Shown here: piece after piece, positions 1-8,896 of the stretch
How the letters are laid out: the number at the start of each line of letters is the position of its first letter
Numbering within the stretch: the first letter of the stretch is position 1
NCBI GenBank assembly: GCA_947628045.1
Contig: CANQYP010000005.1
Span: 1 to 36,776 of the forward strand
Direction: 5' to 3'
Origin: an uncultured Lachnospiraceae bacterium
GTDB taxonomy: Bacteria > Bacillota > Clostridia > Lachnospirales > Lachnospiraceae
DNA length: 36,776 nt
Notes under the pieces: generated by a model
The model's database searches: none
The model's input: only the letters and a program-made list of their open reading frames with translations
What the model was told of the DNA's origin: nothing
Program-made: the position numbers and the translations under genes

Positions 1-77
1 CGCGGTGATATGAAATTTCCTCCAGACATCCCTGGCGGTTTTCGCAAAAATTTTCGCAGGATTTTACGCTCCCCCTA

Positions 78-106
78 CTGGCAGAAATCAAAAAGTATGT
101 TATAAT
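78..106 (+). promoter_or_regulatory. Probable extended -10 promoter for the GGDEF-EAL gene
   Basis: A perfect TATAAT lies at 101-106 with a TG one base upstream (98-99), which makes an extended -10 element. CTGGCA at 78-83, 17 bases upstream, is a 4/6 match to the -35 consensus. It is the only good promoter-like sequence seen ahead of the first gene. Transcription would start near 113. Confidence 0.6.
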
Positions 107-207
107 TCAGGGAAAGAGTTCCGCTTAAACCAGTATATTATGGAAGAAACTCAGCCAAAATGAAAGGCAGCGGCATAGGCAATGCACGCAGAAGGGATGA
201 AAACAGT

Positions 208-2121
208 ATGGCCAGCTGGAATCTGTCGTTCGACTATGCGTCAGTGTTTTTTCTATTATTGATCCTCGTCTGCTACTTCAGCGAGAAGATGGTTCCCCTG
301 CGCAGTCACAGGGCTTTCCTTGTGATGCTCATCAACGACCTCTTATCGGCGACCCTTGAGATCGTCGCGACGTGGATGATACGCAATATAGAAGTCATTG
401 GCTACAATGGCGTTTTTTTCGCGCTCACGCTGTCAAACCTCGCGGTCAACATCACCTGCATCACCTTTACGTTCTACATTCTGCAGCTGGCCCATATCGA
501 TATCCTGAAAAGTAAGATTCAGCATTCCCTCTTCATCGGCGCGATCTCGGTCGAAGTCATTGTTCTTGCCATCAACTATTTCTCACACTGGGCGTTCACG
601 CTTGAAGACGGCGTATACCGGGTCTCTTATGCGTCGCTGATCCTGTACGCGATCGATGGCGTCATGTTCCTTGTGTGCCTCGTCACGATCGTTCGTTTCC
701 GGAAGCATTTTCAGTTTCTGCGGGTCGTGCCCCTTCTTTTCACCTTGGTCTTCTGTATCATTATGGCGGCGATCCAGCTGACGGCCTATGTGCCGATGCT
801 GCATCTCATGATCACCGCGCTCTGCCTGATCATGTTCCATTACCAGCAGAACGCCGGGACTGTGACAGACATGGTGACCAAGCAGTTCAACCGCCGTTTC
901 CTGAGAGAATATTTATATGGAAAGTTCTCGGAGGGCAAGCCCTTCGGCGTCGTCTCAGTGGCGATGGATGACTTCAAATTCATCAACAGGACCTATGGCG
1001 CGGAGACGGGCGATTCCCTGCTGCTCCAAGTGGGCGAATATCTGAATACGGTCCGATCCTCCGGCATCGTGTTCCGGCTTGGTTCCGACCAATTCTATCT
1101 TGTCGTCGACAGACGCGTCAGCCAGCTTTCCTCCGTCGCGGAAGAGATCAGGGAACGTTTCCATCAGCCGTGGCTTACAAGCGTAGGGACTGAGATCATG
1201 ATGTCCGCGTCCCTCTGCTACATCGAATGTCCAAAGGACGCCGATTCCTACGATTCCATGATCGATACGCTGGATTACTCGACCAGCCTCGCGAAGAAAT
1301 CCAGAAAGGGCGGCATCACTTACGTCGGCGACCTGGATCTCTCCAAGCTCAGACAGGAGAAGGCGATCGAAACCGCCATCAAACACGCGATGGACCGCGA
1401 CGAGCTGAAGGTGTACTACCAGCCGATCTTTTCCGTGAAGGATAACGTCTACAATTCCGCGGAGGCGCTCGTGCGTCTGAACGACGATGCGCTCGGCTGG
1501 ATCTCTCCGGAGGATTTCATTCCGATCGCGGAGAAAAATGGCATGATCGTCGAGATGGGCGAGATGATCCTCACAAAAGTCTGCAGATTCATCCGGGATT
1601 TTCATCTCGCGGATACGACCATACAGTACATAGAAGTAAACATCAGTCCCGTACAGCTGCGGCAGCCGGGATTCGCCGAGCGTTTCAAGCGGATCCTTGA
1701 GGATTACAACGTCAAGCCGCAGCAGATCAACATCGAGATCACGGAGATGACCACTTTCAATTCCTCCGTGATCGTCCAGAAGAACATTCAGGAGCTGGTC
1801 GACTTCGGGATCGTATTCTCCCTCGATGATTATGGCTCGGGAAACGCCAACATCGACTACATCAACCGTATGCCGTTCAAGCTGATCAAGATCGACAAGT
1901 ACATCATCTGGGATTCCTTCAAGAGCCGGAAGGCTGGGATCACCCTCTCCTACACGATCGGCATGCTGAACGCGCTCGACCTCTGCATCGTGGCGGAGGG
2001 CGTCGAGACGGAAGAAATGCGGGAACACCTCGCAAAGGTGGGCTGCCATTATCTGCAGGGCTGGTACTACTCCAGGGCTGTGCCCGAGCAGGAGTTCATT
2101 CGTCTGGTGGCAGCGCAATAA
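208..2121 (+). CDS. Membrane-anchored EAL-domain c-di-GMP phosphodiesterase with degenerate GGDEF domain
   Basis: Three parts are visible: an N-terminal hydrophobic region with about six membrane segments (roughly residues 8-215), a GGDEF domain and a C-terminal EAL domain. The GGDEF signature is GSDQF (292-296) instead of GG[DE]EF, so cyclase activity is doubtful. The EAL domain keeps its signature (EAL at 419-421), the VNIS, ITEMT and DDYGSG motifs, the KIDK lysine and the AEGVET glutamate, so c-di-GMP hydrolysis is likely. The degenerate GGDEF may sense GTP or act structurally, as in other hybrid proteins. The start at 208 gives a usual N-terminus (MASWNLSF...); an in-frame ATG at 160 would add 16 polar residues. 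Neither start has a strong ribosome site. The gene appears monocistronic. The membrane segments could sense a signal, but none can be named. Confidence 0.88.
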   Translation: MASWNLSFDYASVFFLLLILVCYFSEKMVPLRSHRAFLVMLINDLLSATLEIVATWMIRNIEVIGYNGVFFALTLSNLAVNITCITFTFYILQLAHIDILKSKIQHSLFIGAISVEVIVLAINYFSHWAFTLEDGVYRVSYASLILYAIDGVMFLVCLVTIVRFRKHFQFLRVVPLLFTLVFCIIMAAIQLTAYVPMLHLMITALCLIMFHYQQNAGTVTDMVTKQFNRRFLREYLYGKFSEGKPFGVVSVAMDDFKFINRTYGAETGDSLLLQVGEYLNTVRSSGIVFRLGSDQFYLVVDRRVSQLSSVAEEIRERFHQPWLTSVGTEIMMSASLCYIECPKDADSYDSMIDTLDYSTSLAKKSRKGGITYVGDLDLSKLRQEKAIETAIKHAMDRDELKVYYQPIFSVKDNVYNSAEALVRLNDDALGWISPEDFIPIAEKNGMIVEMGEMILTKVCRFIRDFHLADTTIQYIEVNISPVQLRQPGFAERFKRILEDYNVKPQQINIEITEMTTFNSSVIVQKNIQELVDFGIVFSLDDYGSGNANIDYINRMPFKLIKIDKYIIWDSFKSRKAGITLSYTIGMLNALDLCIVAEGVETEEMREHLAKVGCHYLQGWYYSRAVPEQEFIRLVAAQ

Positions 2122-2130
2122 ATTCGCGTA

Positions 2131-2323
2131 AGCAACGAGCCGTGCAAAGATGACGGATGACAAAGCGGCTGCTTGCAGACGGCTTTGTCAGGCGGCAGCT
2201 TTATAGGGCGACTGCCCGCGGCCGACACATTTGCCATTTGGCGAGGTTATTTCGAGCCTAGCGGCAAAGCGCACCATTGTTGGGAAAGCCAAAAGCTTTT
2301 CGAGGTTCGCATGGCTCGTTGCT
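2131..2323. repeat. MITE-like intergenic element with 15-bp terminal inverted repeats
   Basis: The sequence AGCAACGAGCCGTGC at 2131-2145 recurs as its reverse complement, with one mismatch, at 2309-2323. Between them lie further palindromes: TGACAAAGC (2158-2166) with GCTTTGTCA (2182-2190), and TTTGCC with GGCAAA near 2230-2268. No ORF is inside. The size (193 bp), terminal repeats and intergenic place suggest a non-autonomous mobile element or a REP-like structured repeat. It separates the EAL gene from the methyltransferase, and its hairpins may also end the upstream transcript, although no T-run follows. Confidence 0.5.
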
Positions 2324-2363
2324 ATTGAAGTGCACTATACACGAACAGAGGAGATCTAATCAT

Positions 2364-3248
2364 ATGTGGATCGCAGATAAATGGAAGGACTACGAGGTGT
2401 TGGACACGTCAGCGGGCGAAAAGCTTGAGCGCTGGGGCGATTATCTGCTCGTACGCCCGGATCCGCAGGTGATCTGGAATACGCCGAAACGACACCCCGG
2501 CTGGAAAAAATGCAGCGCCCACTATCACCGCAGCAAAAAGGGCGGCGGCGAGTGGGAGTTTTTTGACCTGCCCAAGCAGTGGGATATTTCTTACCAAAGT
2601 CCGGCGCTCAAGCGGGATCTTCGTTTCCAGCTGAAACCCTTCAGTTTCAAGCACACCGGGCTCTTCCCGGAACAGGCCGTCAACTGGGACTGGTTCTCCG
2701 AAAAAATTCAAAATGCGGTCTCGGCTGGGCGTCCGGTCAAAGTGCTGAACCTCTTTGCCTACACAGGCGGCGCGACGCTCGCAGCCGCGGCGGCAGGAGC
2801 CTCTGTGACGCATGTGGACGCCTCGAAGGGCATGGTCGGCTGGGCGAAGGAAAACGCCGCCGCATCCGGGCTCTCGGACGCCCCGATCCGCTGGCTCGTG
2901 GACGACTGCGTGAAATTCGTGGAACGTGAGATCCGCCGCGGCAACCGCTACGACGGCATTATCATGGATCCGCCCTCCTACGGGCGCGGTCCGAAAGGCG
3001 AGATCTGGAAGATCGAGGACGCGATCCATCCCTTCATTCAGCTCTGCGCGAAACTGCTGAGCGACGACCCGCTCTTCTTTCTCGTCAATTCCTACACGAC
3101 CGGGCTGGCTCCCGCCGTCCTGACTTACCTGATCGCGACCGAGCTGAAACGGTTCGGCGGTCATGTAGATTCCCAGGAGATCGGGCTGCCCGTCACACAA
3201 ACCGGCTTGATCCTGCCTTGCGGGGCATCGGGACGCTGGGAAAAATAG
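2364..3248 (+). CDS. Class I SAM-dependent methyltransferase (COG1092/PF10672-like, probable rRNA methyltransferase)
   Basis: The product is 294 residues. The SAM-binding motif I is NLFAYTGG (129-136), followed by an acidic residue ending the second strand (HVDASKG). The catalytic-type motif DPPSY occurs at 202-206, followed by GRGPKGE. This layout matches the RlmI/RlmK-like family, whose characterised members make 5-methylcytosine or N-methylguanine in 23S rRNA, but no N-terminal PUA domain is present and the true substrate cannot be read from sequence. The start at 2364 is chosen because AGAGGAGA (2347-2354) lies just upstream; an earlier in-frame ATG at 2277 would add 29 residues that overlap the intergenic element. 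It converges with ftsH on a shared terminator. Confidence 0.85.
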   Translation: MWIADKWKDYEVLDTSAGEKLERWGDYLLVRPDPQVIWNTPKRHPGWKKCSAHYHRSKKGGGEWEFFDLPKQWDISYQSPALKRDLRFQLKPFSFKHTGLFPEQAVNWDWFSEKIQNAVSAGRPVKVLNLFAYTGGATLAAAAAGASVTHVDASKGMVGWAKENAAASGLSDAPIRWLVDDCVKFVEREIRRGNRYDGIIMDPPSYGRGPKGEIWKIEDAIHPFIQLCAKLLSDDPLFFLVNSYTTGLAPAVLTYLIATELKRFGGHVDSQEIGLPVTQTGLILPCGASGRWEK

Positions 3249-3254
3249 AATAAC

Positions 3255-3310
3255 AAAAAGAATCCCCGCAGAATACATTTACTTTGATGTTTCTGCGGGA
3301 ATTTTTATTT
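3255..3310. terminator. Bidirectional intrinsic terminator between methyltransferase and ftsH
   Basis: CCCGCAGAA (3265-3273) pairs with TTCTGCGGG (3291-3299). A T-rich tract follows on the plus strand (3301-3310) and an A-rich tract precedes the stem (3256-3262), so it can end transcripts from both convergent genes. Confidence 0.85.
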
Positions 3311-3321
3311 CTTATTTGTAA

Positions 3322-5433
3322 TTATTCCTCTGACGCATTCTCCCCAGTCTGCTCCGGCTGGGCAACCGTCCCGACATCACTCGTCGGCGCTGTCTCCCCG
3401 GTCTGCTCCGGCTGGGCAACCGTCCCGGCATCACTCGTCGACGCTGCCTCCTTAGTCTGCTCCGGCTGGGCAGCTGTCTCCTCGACCGCCTTTTCGCTGA
3501 TGCGGGAGACCGGTTCTTTCTTCTCGTCCTCCTCGGAGATTCCCTCGACCTCGTGGAAGATCTGCATGAATTCCTTGCCGGTGATCGTCTCCTTCGCGAT
3601 CAGGAACTCCGCGATCTTGTCGAGCGCCTTGCGGTGCTCGGTCAGCAGCCGTTTCGCCTCCTCGTAGGAGTCCTTGAGCACTGCCATCACTTCCTGGTCC
3701 ACGTCCGCCGCCGTCGCGTCGCTGCAGTTCATGATCGGACGGTTGTCGAGGTACTGGTTCGCCTGCACCTCAAGCCCCATCAGCCCGAAACGCTTTGACA
3801 TGCCGTACTGCGTCACCATCGCGCGGGCGATGCGCGTCGCCTTCTCGATGTCGTTCGCGGCTCCGGTTGTCACCGTGTCGAAGACAAGCTCCTCCGCCGC
3901 GCGCCCCGCCACGCACTCGACGAGCATCGCGCGGATCTCTTTCTCGGTGTTCAGGTACTTCTCTTCCTCCGGCACATTCATCACATAGCCGAGCGCGCCC
4001 ATCGTGCGCGGCACGATCGTGATCTTCTGCACCGGCTCGGAGTCCTTCTGCAGAGCGCTCACCAGCGCGTGTCCTACCTCGTGGTAAGAGACGATCCTGC
4101 GTTCTTCCTTGCTCAGAATACGATCCTTCTTCTCCTTGCCGACAAGCACGATCTCCACCGACTCGAACAGATCCTTCTGGGAAACCGCCTTGCGCCCCTG
4201 CTTGACCGCGAGGATCGCCGCCTCGTTGATCATGTTCGCGAGGTCCGAACCCACCGCGCCCGAGGTCGCCAGCGCGATCGCCTCGAGATCGACGGTCTCG
4301 TCCATGTTGACGTCCTTGGAATGCACCTTCAGGACGTCGATGCGCCCCTTAAGGTCCGGCTTGTCGACGATGACGCGCCGGTCGAAACGTCCCGGACGCA
4401 GCAGCGCCTGATCCAGCACCTCCGGGCGGTTCGTCGCCGCCAGCACCAGCAGCCCCTTGGACGTGTCGAACCCGTCCATCTCTGCCAGCAGCTGGTTCAG
4501 CGTCTGCTCGCGCTCGTCGTTGCCGCCGCCGTAACGGCTGTCACGACTCTTGCCGATCGCGTCGATCTCATCAATGAAAATGATACACGGCGCGTTCTTC
4601 TTCGCCTCCTCGAACAGGTCGCGGACACGGGAGGCGCCGACGCCGACAAACATCTCCACAAAATCCGAACCGGAGAGCGAGAAGAACGGGCACTTCGCCT
4701 CGCCGGCGACCGCCTTCGCGAGCAGCGTCTTGCCGGTGCCCGGAGGTCCCACAAGCAGCGCGCCCTTCGGGAGCTTGGCGCCGATCGTCGTGTACTTGCC
4801 CGGATTCTCCAGGAAGTCGACGACCTCCTGCAGCGACTCCTTCGCCTCGTCCTGCCCCGCGACGTCCTGAAACGTCACGCCGGTCTCCTTCTGCACATAC
4901 ACCTTCGCGCGGCTCTTGCCGACGCCCATGATCCCGCCGCTGCCGCCGCCCATCCGGCGCATCACGAAACCGAAGATGATCCAGATCATCAGTACAGGGA
5001 ACACAAACGTCACGAGCATCTCCACGATCATCATCGACGTGGTGTCCGGGATCTCCTCGGTAAACTTCACATCCGCGCGCCGCAGCCGCTCGATCAGGTT
5101 CGGGTCGTCCGGGTTCCCCGTATAATAGGTCGTGTTCCCGGTGCCCAGAATATCGGAAAGCGCCTCGATCGTCTTCATCTCGATCTCGATGCGCGAAGAC
5201 GTGATCGTCACGCGCTCGACTGTCCCCGCGTCAAGCCGATCCAGAAATTCATCGTATGTGATCTCGACCGCCGCCGTGCTGTTTCTCATATTGTTCAGCA
5301 TCGCCACCGCCAGAATGGCTACCAGCGTCACGATCAGAAAAATCGTGAACGTGGAGCGGTTCTTGTTCGGATCCCCCTGGGGTCCCTGACCCCCTCCTGA
5401 CGGGCGATTGTTTCTCTGCTGGTTATTGTCCAT
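3322..5433 (-). CDS. ftsH: ATP-dependent zinc metalloprotease FtsH
   Basis: A 703-residue membrane-bound AAA protease that degrades misfolded membrane proteins and short-lived cytosolic regulators. There are two membrane segments (about 27-47 and 130-157) around an extracytoplasmic domain. Walker A is GPPGTGKT (229-236), Walker B is IIFIDEID, and the second region of homology is [19 protein letters not shown]. The zinc site is HEVGH (451-455; most FtsH have HEAGH), with D528 in AANDIEKAT as the likely third ligand. After the protease domain comes a low-complexity acidic tail of about 60 residues rich in Q, P, E, T and S, encoded by a 54-bp tandem repeat. RBS GGAGGAACC precedes the ATG. It is transcribed divergently from pyrG from its own promoter. 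Confidence 0.97.
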   Translation of the reverse strand: MDNNQQRNNRPSGGGQGPQGDPNKNRSTFTIFLIVTLVAILAVAMLNNMRNSTAAVEITYDEFLDRLDAGTVERVTITSSRIEIEMKTIEALSDILGTGNTTYYTGNPDDPNLIERLRRADVKFTEEIPDTTSMMIVEMLVTFVFPVLMIWIIFGFVMRRMGGGSGGIMGVGKSRAKVYVQKETGVTFQDVAGQDEAKESLQEVVDFLENPGKYTTIGAKLPKGALLVGPPGTGKTLLAKAVAGEAKCPFFSLSGSDFVEMFVGVGASRVRDLFEEAKKNAPCIIFIDEIDAIGKSRDSRYGGGNDEREQTLNQLLAEMDGFDTSKGLLVLAATNRPEVLDQALLRPGRFDRRVIVDKPDLKGRIDVLKVHSKDVNMDETVDLEAIALATSGAVGSDLANMINEAAILAVKQGRKAVSQKDLFESVEIVLVGKEKKDRILSKEERRIVSYHEVGHALVSALQKDSEPVQKITIVPRTMGALGYVMNVPEEEKYLNTEKEIRAMLVECVAGRAAEELVFDTVTTGAANDIEKATRIARAMVTQYGMSKRFGLMGLEVQANQYLDNRPIMNCSDATAADVDQEVMAVLKDSYEEAKRLLTEHRKALDKIAEFLIAKETITGKEFMQIFHEVEGISEEDEKKEPVSRISEKAVEETAAQPEQTKEAASTSDAGTVAQPEQTGETAPTSDVGTVAQPEQTGENASEE
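3340..3490. repeat. 54-bp tandem repeat encoding the FtsH C-terminal tail
   Basis: The block beginning GTCTGCTCCGGCTGGGCA starts at 3347, 3401 and 3455, an exact 54-base period (18 codons), with about 2.5 copies. The first two units are nearly identical and the third diverges. On the coding strand it encodes repeats of the form [10 protein letters not shown]...TSD. The reading frame is kept, so copy-number change would lengthen or shorten the tail without breaking the protease. Confidence 0.85.
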
Positions 5434-5468
5434 AGGTTCCTCCTCTTCTGTTGTCTAAGCCAAAATAC

Positions 5469-5497
5469 ATTATAAAGAGATGTATTCCATAAATCAA
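5469..5497 (-). promoter_or_regulatory. Probable sigma-A-type promoter of ftsH
   Basis: On the minus strand TTGATT (5497-5492) and TATAAT (5474-5469) are separated by 17 bases. The predicted start is about 30 bases before the ftsH start codon. Confidence 0.65.
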
Positions 5498-5541
5498 TAG
5501 CATAAATCTAAAATATTTGCAAAATTTCTAGAAAAAAAGCA

Positions 5542-5570
5542 TAGATTTTCCACGGAGAACGTTGTATAAT
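5542..5570 (+). promoter_or_regulatory. Probable pyrG promoter
   Basis: A perfect TATAAT is at 5565-5570. The -35 position (5542-5547, TAGATT) matches poorly, so strength may depend on the A/T-rich upstream tract. The predicted start near 5577 would give a leader of about 275 bases. Confidence 0.5.
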
Positions 5571-5576
5571 AGCTTT

Positions 5577-5851
5577 CGGTTCAGTCATGCCGACGACGGC
5601 CTGATCCGTATGGTTCGTCGCACCCTGCGCATGGCTTTTTTATTGTGAAAGCCCGGCCTCCATGCATAGTCGGACGACAAGTTCACTTGTCGGACTGGCT
5701 CTGCATGAGAGACGCTGACCCGTATGAGCAAAAAAGCAGCGTGAGCAGAGCGAACGATGTAATTTGCAAATAACGGGTAGGATTGCGGGAGCACATAGTG
5801 CGGAGCAATCCGTAGGGCTCTCATACAAATAAGATAATACAGGAGGAAACT
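5577..5851 (+). promoter_or_regulatory. Long structured 5' leader of pyrG with terminator-like hairpin
   Basis: This fills most of the 418-base gap between ftsH and pyrG. First comes a hairpin (CATGC 5586-5590 with GCATG 5629-5633, and CGACGA 5591-5596 with TCGTCG 5615-5620) followed by six T (5636-5641), resembling a leader terminator. Then a long hairpin at 5661-5707 (CATGCA, AGTC, GACAAG, loop TTCA, CTTGTC, GACT, TGCATG). Then a larger fold: ACCCGT (5718-5723) with ACGGGT (5773-5778), GGATTGC (5780-5786) with GCAATCC (5805-5811), and an outer GTATGAG/CTCATAC pair (5722-5728, 5820-5826). CTP-dependent attenuation of pyrG is known in Bacillus, but the GGGC start that it uses is not seen here. 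The element may instead be a dispersed intergenic repeat. Confidence 0.5.
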
Positions 5852-7462
5852 ATGCCAGTAAAATACGTTTTCGTCACCGGCGGCGTCGTCTCCGGCCTCG
5901 GCAAGGGGATCACGGCGGCATCGCTCGGGCGGCTCCTAAAGGCACGGGGCTACAAGGTCACCATGCAGAAATTCGACCCCTACATAAACATCGACCCGGG
6001 AACCATGAACCCGATCCAGCACGGCGAGGTCTTCGTCACGGACGACGGCGCGGAGACCGATCTCGACCTCGGTCACTATGAGCGTTTCATCGACGAAAGC
6101 CTGAGCAAAAATTCCAACGTCACGACGGGCAAGATCTACTGGTCCGTGCTCCACAAGGAGCGCCGCGGCGACTACGGCGGAGGCACGGTGCAGGTGATCC
6201 CGCACATCACAAATGAGATCAAGAGTCGGTTCCACCGGGATTATTCGACCGACGAGACACAGATCGCGATCATCGAGGTCGGCGGCACGGTCGGCGACAT
6301 TGAGAGCCAGCCGTTCCTGGAGGCGATCCGCCAGTTCCAGCACGACATCGGGCATGAGAACGCGATCCTGATCCACGTCACGCTGATCCCTTATCTGAAG
6401 GCGTCCGGAGAGATGAAGACCAAGCCGACCCAGGCGAGCGTCAAGCAGCTGCAGGGAATGGGCATCTGGCCGGACATCATCGTGTGCCGCTCCGAGTTCC
6501 CGCTCGGTCAGGGCATCAAGGACAAGATCGCCCTGTTCTGCAACGTTCCAAGCTCACATGTGCTGCAGAACCTGGACGTGGAATATCTGTATGAGGCGCC
6601 GCTCGCCATGGAGCGCGAGAACCTCGCGCAGGTGGCGTGCGAATGTCTGCACCTGCCCTGTCCGGAGCCGGATCTGTCCGACTGGCAGGCGATGGTCGAC
6701 GCCCTGCGCTCCCCGACCTCCGAGGTGGACATCGCGCTCGTCGGAAAATACATTCAGCTCCACGACGCGTACATCAGCGTCGTCGAGGCGCTGAAACACG
6801 GCGGGATCGCGAGCCGCGCGGTCGTCAACCTGCACTGGGTCAATTCCGAGGAGGTCACGCGAGAGAATGCCGCCGAGCTGCTCTCCGGCATGGACGGTAT
6901 CCTGGTGCCCGGCGGTTTCGGCGACCGCGGCATCGAGGGCAAGATCGAGGCGATCCGCTATGCGCGCCTGAACAAGATCCCCTATCTTGGGCTGTGCCTC
7001 GGCATGCAGCTCGCGATCGTCGAGTTCGCGCGCAATGTCGCCGGGCTCGGGGACGCGCACAGCATTGAGCTGGATCCGCAGACCCCGCATCCCGTGATCG
7101 CGCTCCTGCCCGACCAGAACGGCGTCGAGGACATCGGCGGCACGCTGCGCCTCGGCTCCTACCCGTGCGTGCTCGACGAGACCACGCTCGCGTACCGGCT
7201 TTACGGCGAAAAAGAGATCCACGAGCGCCACAGGCACCGCTATGAGGTCAACAATGACTACCGCAAGATCCTCACCGAAAACGGCATGACGCTCTCCGGT
7301 ATTTCCCCGGACGGGCGCATCGTGGAGATGGTCGAGCTGAAGGACCACCCATTCTTCATCGGGACACAGGCGCACCCGGAGCTCAAATCGCGTCCGAACC
7401 GCCCGCACCCGCTGTTCCGCGGATTCGTGGAGGCGGCGCTCACGCTGCGTCAGAGTCGCTAA
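5852..7462 (+). CDS. pyrG: CTP synthase
   Basis: A 536-residue cytosolic enzyme that aminates UTP to CTP using glutamine and ATP, the last step of pyrimidine nucleotide synthesis. The N-terminal synthetase domain begins with the nucleotide-binding loop SGLGKG (14-19) and has the conserved [15 protein letters not shown] and [10 protein letters not shown] stretches. The C-terminal glutamine amidotransferase domain has the nucleophile C382 in GLCLGMQ and the H508/E510 pair (HPE). The length is typical of the family. AGGAGGAAAC lies just before the ATG. It is a single-gene unit closed by its own terminator and preceded by an unusually long structured leader. Confidence 0.98.
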   Translation: MPVKYVFVTGGVVSGLGKGITAASLGRLLKARGYKVTMQKFDPYINIDPGTMNPIQHGEVFVTDDGAETDLDLGHYERFIDESLSKNSNVTTGKIYWSVLHKERRGDYGGGTVQVIPHITNEIKSRFHRDYSTDETQIAIIEVGGTVGDIESQPFLEAIRQFQHDIGHENAILIHVTLIPYLKASGEMKTKPTQASVKQLQGMGIWPDIIVCRSEFPLGQGIKDKIALFCNVPSSHVLQNLDVEYLYEAPLAMERENLAQVACECLHLPCPEPDLSDWQAMVDALRSPTSEVDIALVGKYIQLHDAYISVVEALKHGGIASRAVVNLHWVNSEEVTRENAAELLSGMDGILVPGGFGDRGIEGKIEAIRYARLNKIPYLGLCLGMQLAIVEFARNVAGLGDAHSIELDPQTPHPVIALLPDQNGVEDIGGTLRLGSYPCVLDETTLAYRLYGEKEIHERHRHRYEVNNDYRKILTENGMTLSGISPDGRIVEMVELKDHPFFIGTQAHPELKSRPNRPHPLFRGFVEAALTLRQSR

Positions 7463-7471
7463 GACAGACAA

Positions 7472-7508
7472 AGGGCTGCTGCAGTATTCTGCGACAGCCC
7501 TGTTTTTT
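7472..7508 (+). terminator. pyrG intrinsic terminator
   Basis: AGGGCTG (7472-7478) pairs with CAGCCCT (7495-7501), followed by G and six T (7503-7508). The T-run touches the stop codon of the convergent gene. Confidence 0.85.
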
Positions 7509-8500
7509 TACTCTGCCGCCGCCTCGGCGAACCTGGTCGTCACCAGGTCCTCGTACGGCACGCGCGCCTCAAGCTCGCCCGCGCTCTCAAGGATATCCTG
7601 CAGCAGCTCAAAGCTCTCTTTCTCAAAGATCAGATCTTCCTTCCATGTGTCCTGCTCGTAATAACGCGTCACGATCGCCGTGATCGTCTCAATGTCCGTC
7701 TCCGCGAACTGCGGCGCGATCGTCTGCGCGATCTCCTCCGGCGTATGGCTGTTTACGTAATCCATACCCTTCTGCAGCGCGTTCGTGAATGCCTGGATCA
7801 CTTCCGGGTGCTCTTCGATATAATCCGATTTCGCGCAGTACGCCGTGTACGGCACATAGCCGGAATCCGTGCCGAGGGACGCCACGACGTAGCCGACGCC
7901 CTCCTGTTCAAGCGTGGTCGCTCCCGGCTCGAACTCTACCGTGAACTCTCCCTGTCCGCCGGAGAACGCCGCCGCGGTCGAACCGAAGTCGATCGACTGG
8001 TCGATGTCCACATCCTTCTCCGGGTCGATCCCGTTCTGTTTCAGGATATACTCGAACACCATCTCCGGCATGCCGCCTTTTCTACCGCCGAGCACGGCTC
8101 TGCCTTTCAAGTCCTCCCAGGTGAACTCCGGCAGCTCCTCCCGCGCGACAAGGAAATTCCCGGCGCGCTGTGTGAGCTGCGCAAAGTTGACCGGAGCGTC
8201 CGCCGCCCCTCCGCTATACGTATAGATGGACGCCTCCGAACCCATGAACCCGATGTCCGCCTCGCCCGAGAGCAGCGCCGTCATCGTTTTGTCCGCACCA
8301 AAGCCCGTGACGAGCGTAAGGTCAATGCCTTCCTCCGCAAAACAGCCCAGCTCGATCGCCGCGTACTGTGGAGCATAGAAGATCGAGTGCGCGACCTCAT
8401 TCAGCGTGAGCTTTACCGGTTCCTCCGCATCGGCGGCACAGGGCGCCGCGCCCAGCGCCAGCGTCGCCGCAAGTAGAAATGACAGAATTCTTTTTTTCAT
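7508..8500 (-). CDS. ABC transporter substrate-binding protein, NMT1/ThiY/SsuA type (orphan)
   Basis: A 330-residue secreted binding protein. A signal peptide covers about residues 1-25 (KKR, hydrophobic core, AADA). The mature part has the NMT1/SsuA layout: an early strand (VKLTLNEVAHSIFYAPQYAA), then GCFAEEGIDLTLVTG, and a DIGFMGSEA stretch that lines the ligand pocket. Characterised relatives bind thiamine precursors, sulfonates, nitrate or riboflavin; the ligand here cannot be read. No permease or ATPase gene is adjacent, which is unusual. A cysteine at residue 21 is preceded by proline, so it is not a normal lipobox and membrane anchoring is uncertain. It has its own promoter and converges on pyrG. 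Confidence 0.85.
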   Translation of the reverse strand: MKKRILSFLLAATLALGAAPCAADAEEPVKLTLNEVAHSIFYAPQYAAIELGCFAEEGIDLTLVTGFGADKTMTALLSGEADIGFMGSEASIYTYSGGAADAPVNFAQLTQRAGNFLVAREELPEFTWEDLKGRAVLGGRKGGMPEMVFEYILKQNGIDPEKDVDIDQSIDFGSTAAAFSGGQGEFTVEFEPGATTLEQEGVGYVVASLGTDSGYVPYTAYCAKSDYIEEHPEVIQAFTNALQKGMDYVNSHTPEEIAQTIAPQFAETDIETITAIVTRYYEQDTWKEDLIFEKESFELLQDILESAGELEARVPYEDLVTTRFAEAAAE

Positions 8501-8529
8501 GATGTCTCTCCTTTTTTCTCAGCTACCGT

Positions 8530-8558
8530 AGTATATGTGAAAAGGCGAGGCATGTGAA
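8530..8558 (-). promoter_or_regulatory. Promoter of the orphan substrate-binding protein
   Basis: On the minus strand TTCACA (8558-8553) and TATACT (8535-8530) are 17 bases apart, 5/6 matches to both consensus boxes. AAGGAGAG follows before the start codon. Confidence 0.65.
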
Positions 8559-8572
8559 TTTCAGATGACGCC

Positions 8573-8896
8573 TCAGAACACCAGCTGCACCAGCGCCATG
8601 TAGAAAAGCGTGCCGCCGAGGATCGACAGCAGCGTGTTGTGTCTCCATTTGTGCAGCAGCGCGGTCGCAGCCACCGCCAGGAATTCCGGGATCGCGTGCG
8701 TGCTCCCGGTGATTGAGATATCCTTCAGGCAGTAGACGACCAGCATGCCCATGATCGCGTACGGCAGGACTTCGCCCAGGTAGAGCACGGTCTTCGGTGT
8801 GCCCTTGCGGAAGACGAGGAACGGCAGGAAACGGATCAGTGCCGTCACGCCCGCGATCACCGCGATCAGCAACAGAGAATGCACCGGATCGATCAT
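8573..8896 (-). CDS. azlD: AzlD-family branched-chain amino acid exporter small subunit
   Basis: A 107-residue protein with about four membrane helices, of usual AzlD length. The N-terminal RFLPFLVFRKGTPKTVLYLG stretch and the PYAIMGMLVVYCLKD helix fit the family. AzlD works with AzlC as a two-subunit exporter of branched-chain amino acids and analogues such as azaleucine. The start codon overlaps the azlC stop by four bases (ATGA), and AGGAGGGG inside the end of azlC serves as its ribosome site, so the two are probably translationally coupled. Confidence 0.9.
   Translation of the reverse strand: MIDPVHSLLLIAVIAGVTALIRFLPFLVFRKGTPKTVLYLGEVLPYAIMGMLVVYCLKDISITGSTHAIPEFLAVAATALLHKWRHNTLLSILGGTLFYMALVQLVF

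Noticed and set aside
140-163. Seven-codon ORF (MEETQPK) overlapping the ATG at 160 by ATGA, possible leader peptide
   Set aside because: No ribosome site and no attenuator structure was seen, and the more likely gene start is 208.
4069-5400. Long plus-strand open frame opposite ftsH, and similar long frames opposite addA, addB and the GtrA-YfhO gene
   Set aside because: These are antisense shadows typical of G+C-rich genes: arginine/histidine/proline-rich, no family features, no ribosome sites.
5571-5851. A named riboswitch upstream of pyrG
   Set aside because: I could match the folds to no known riboswitch consensus; only generic hairpins are visible.
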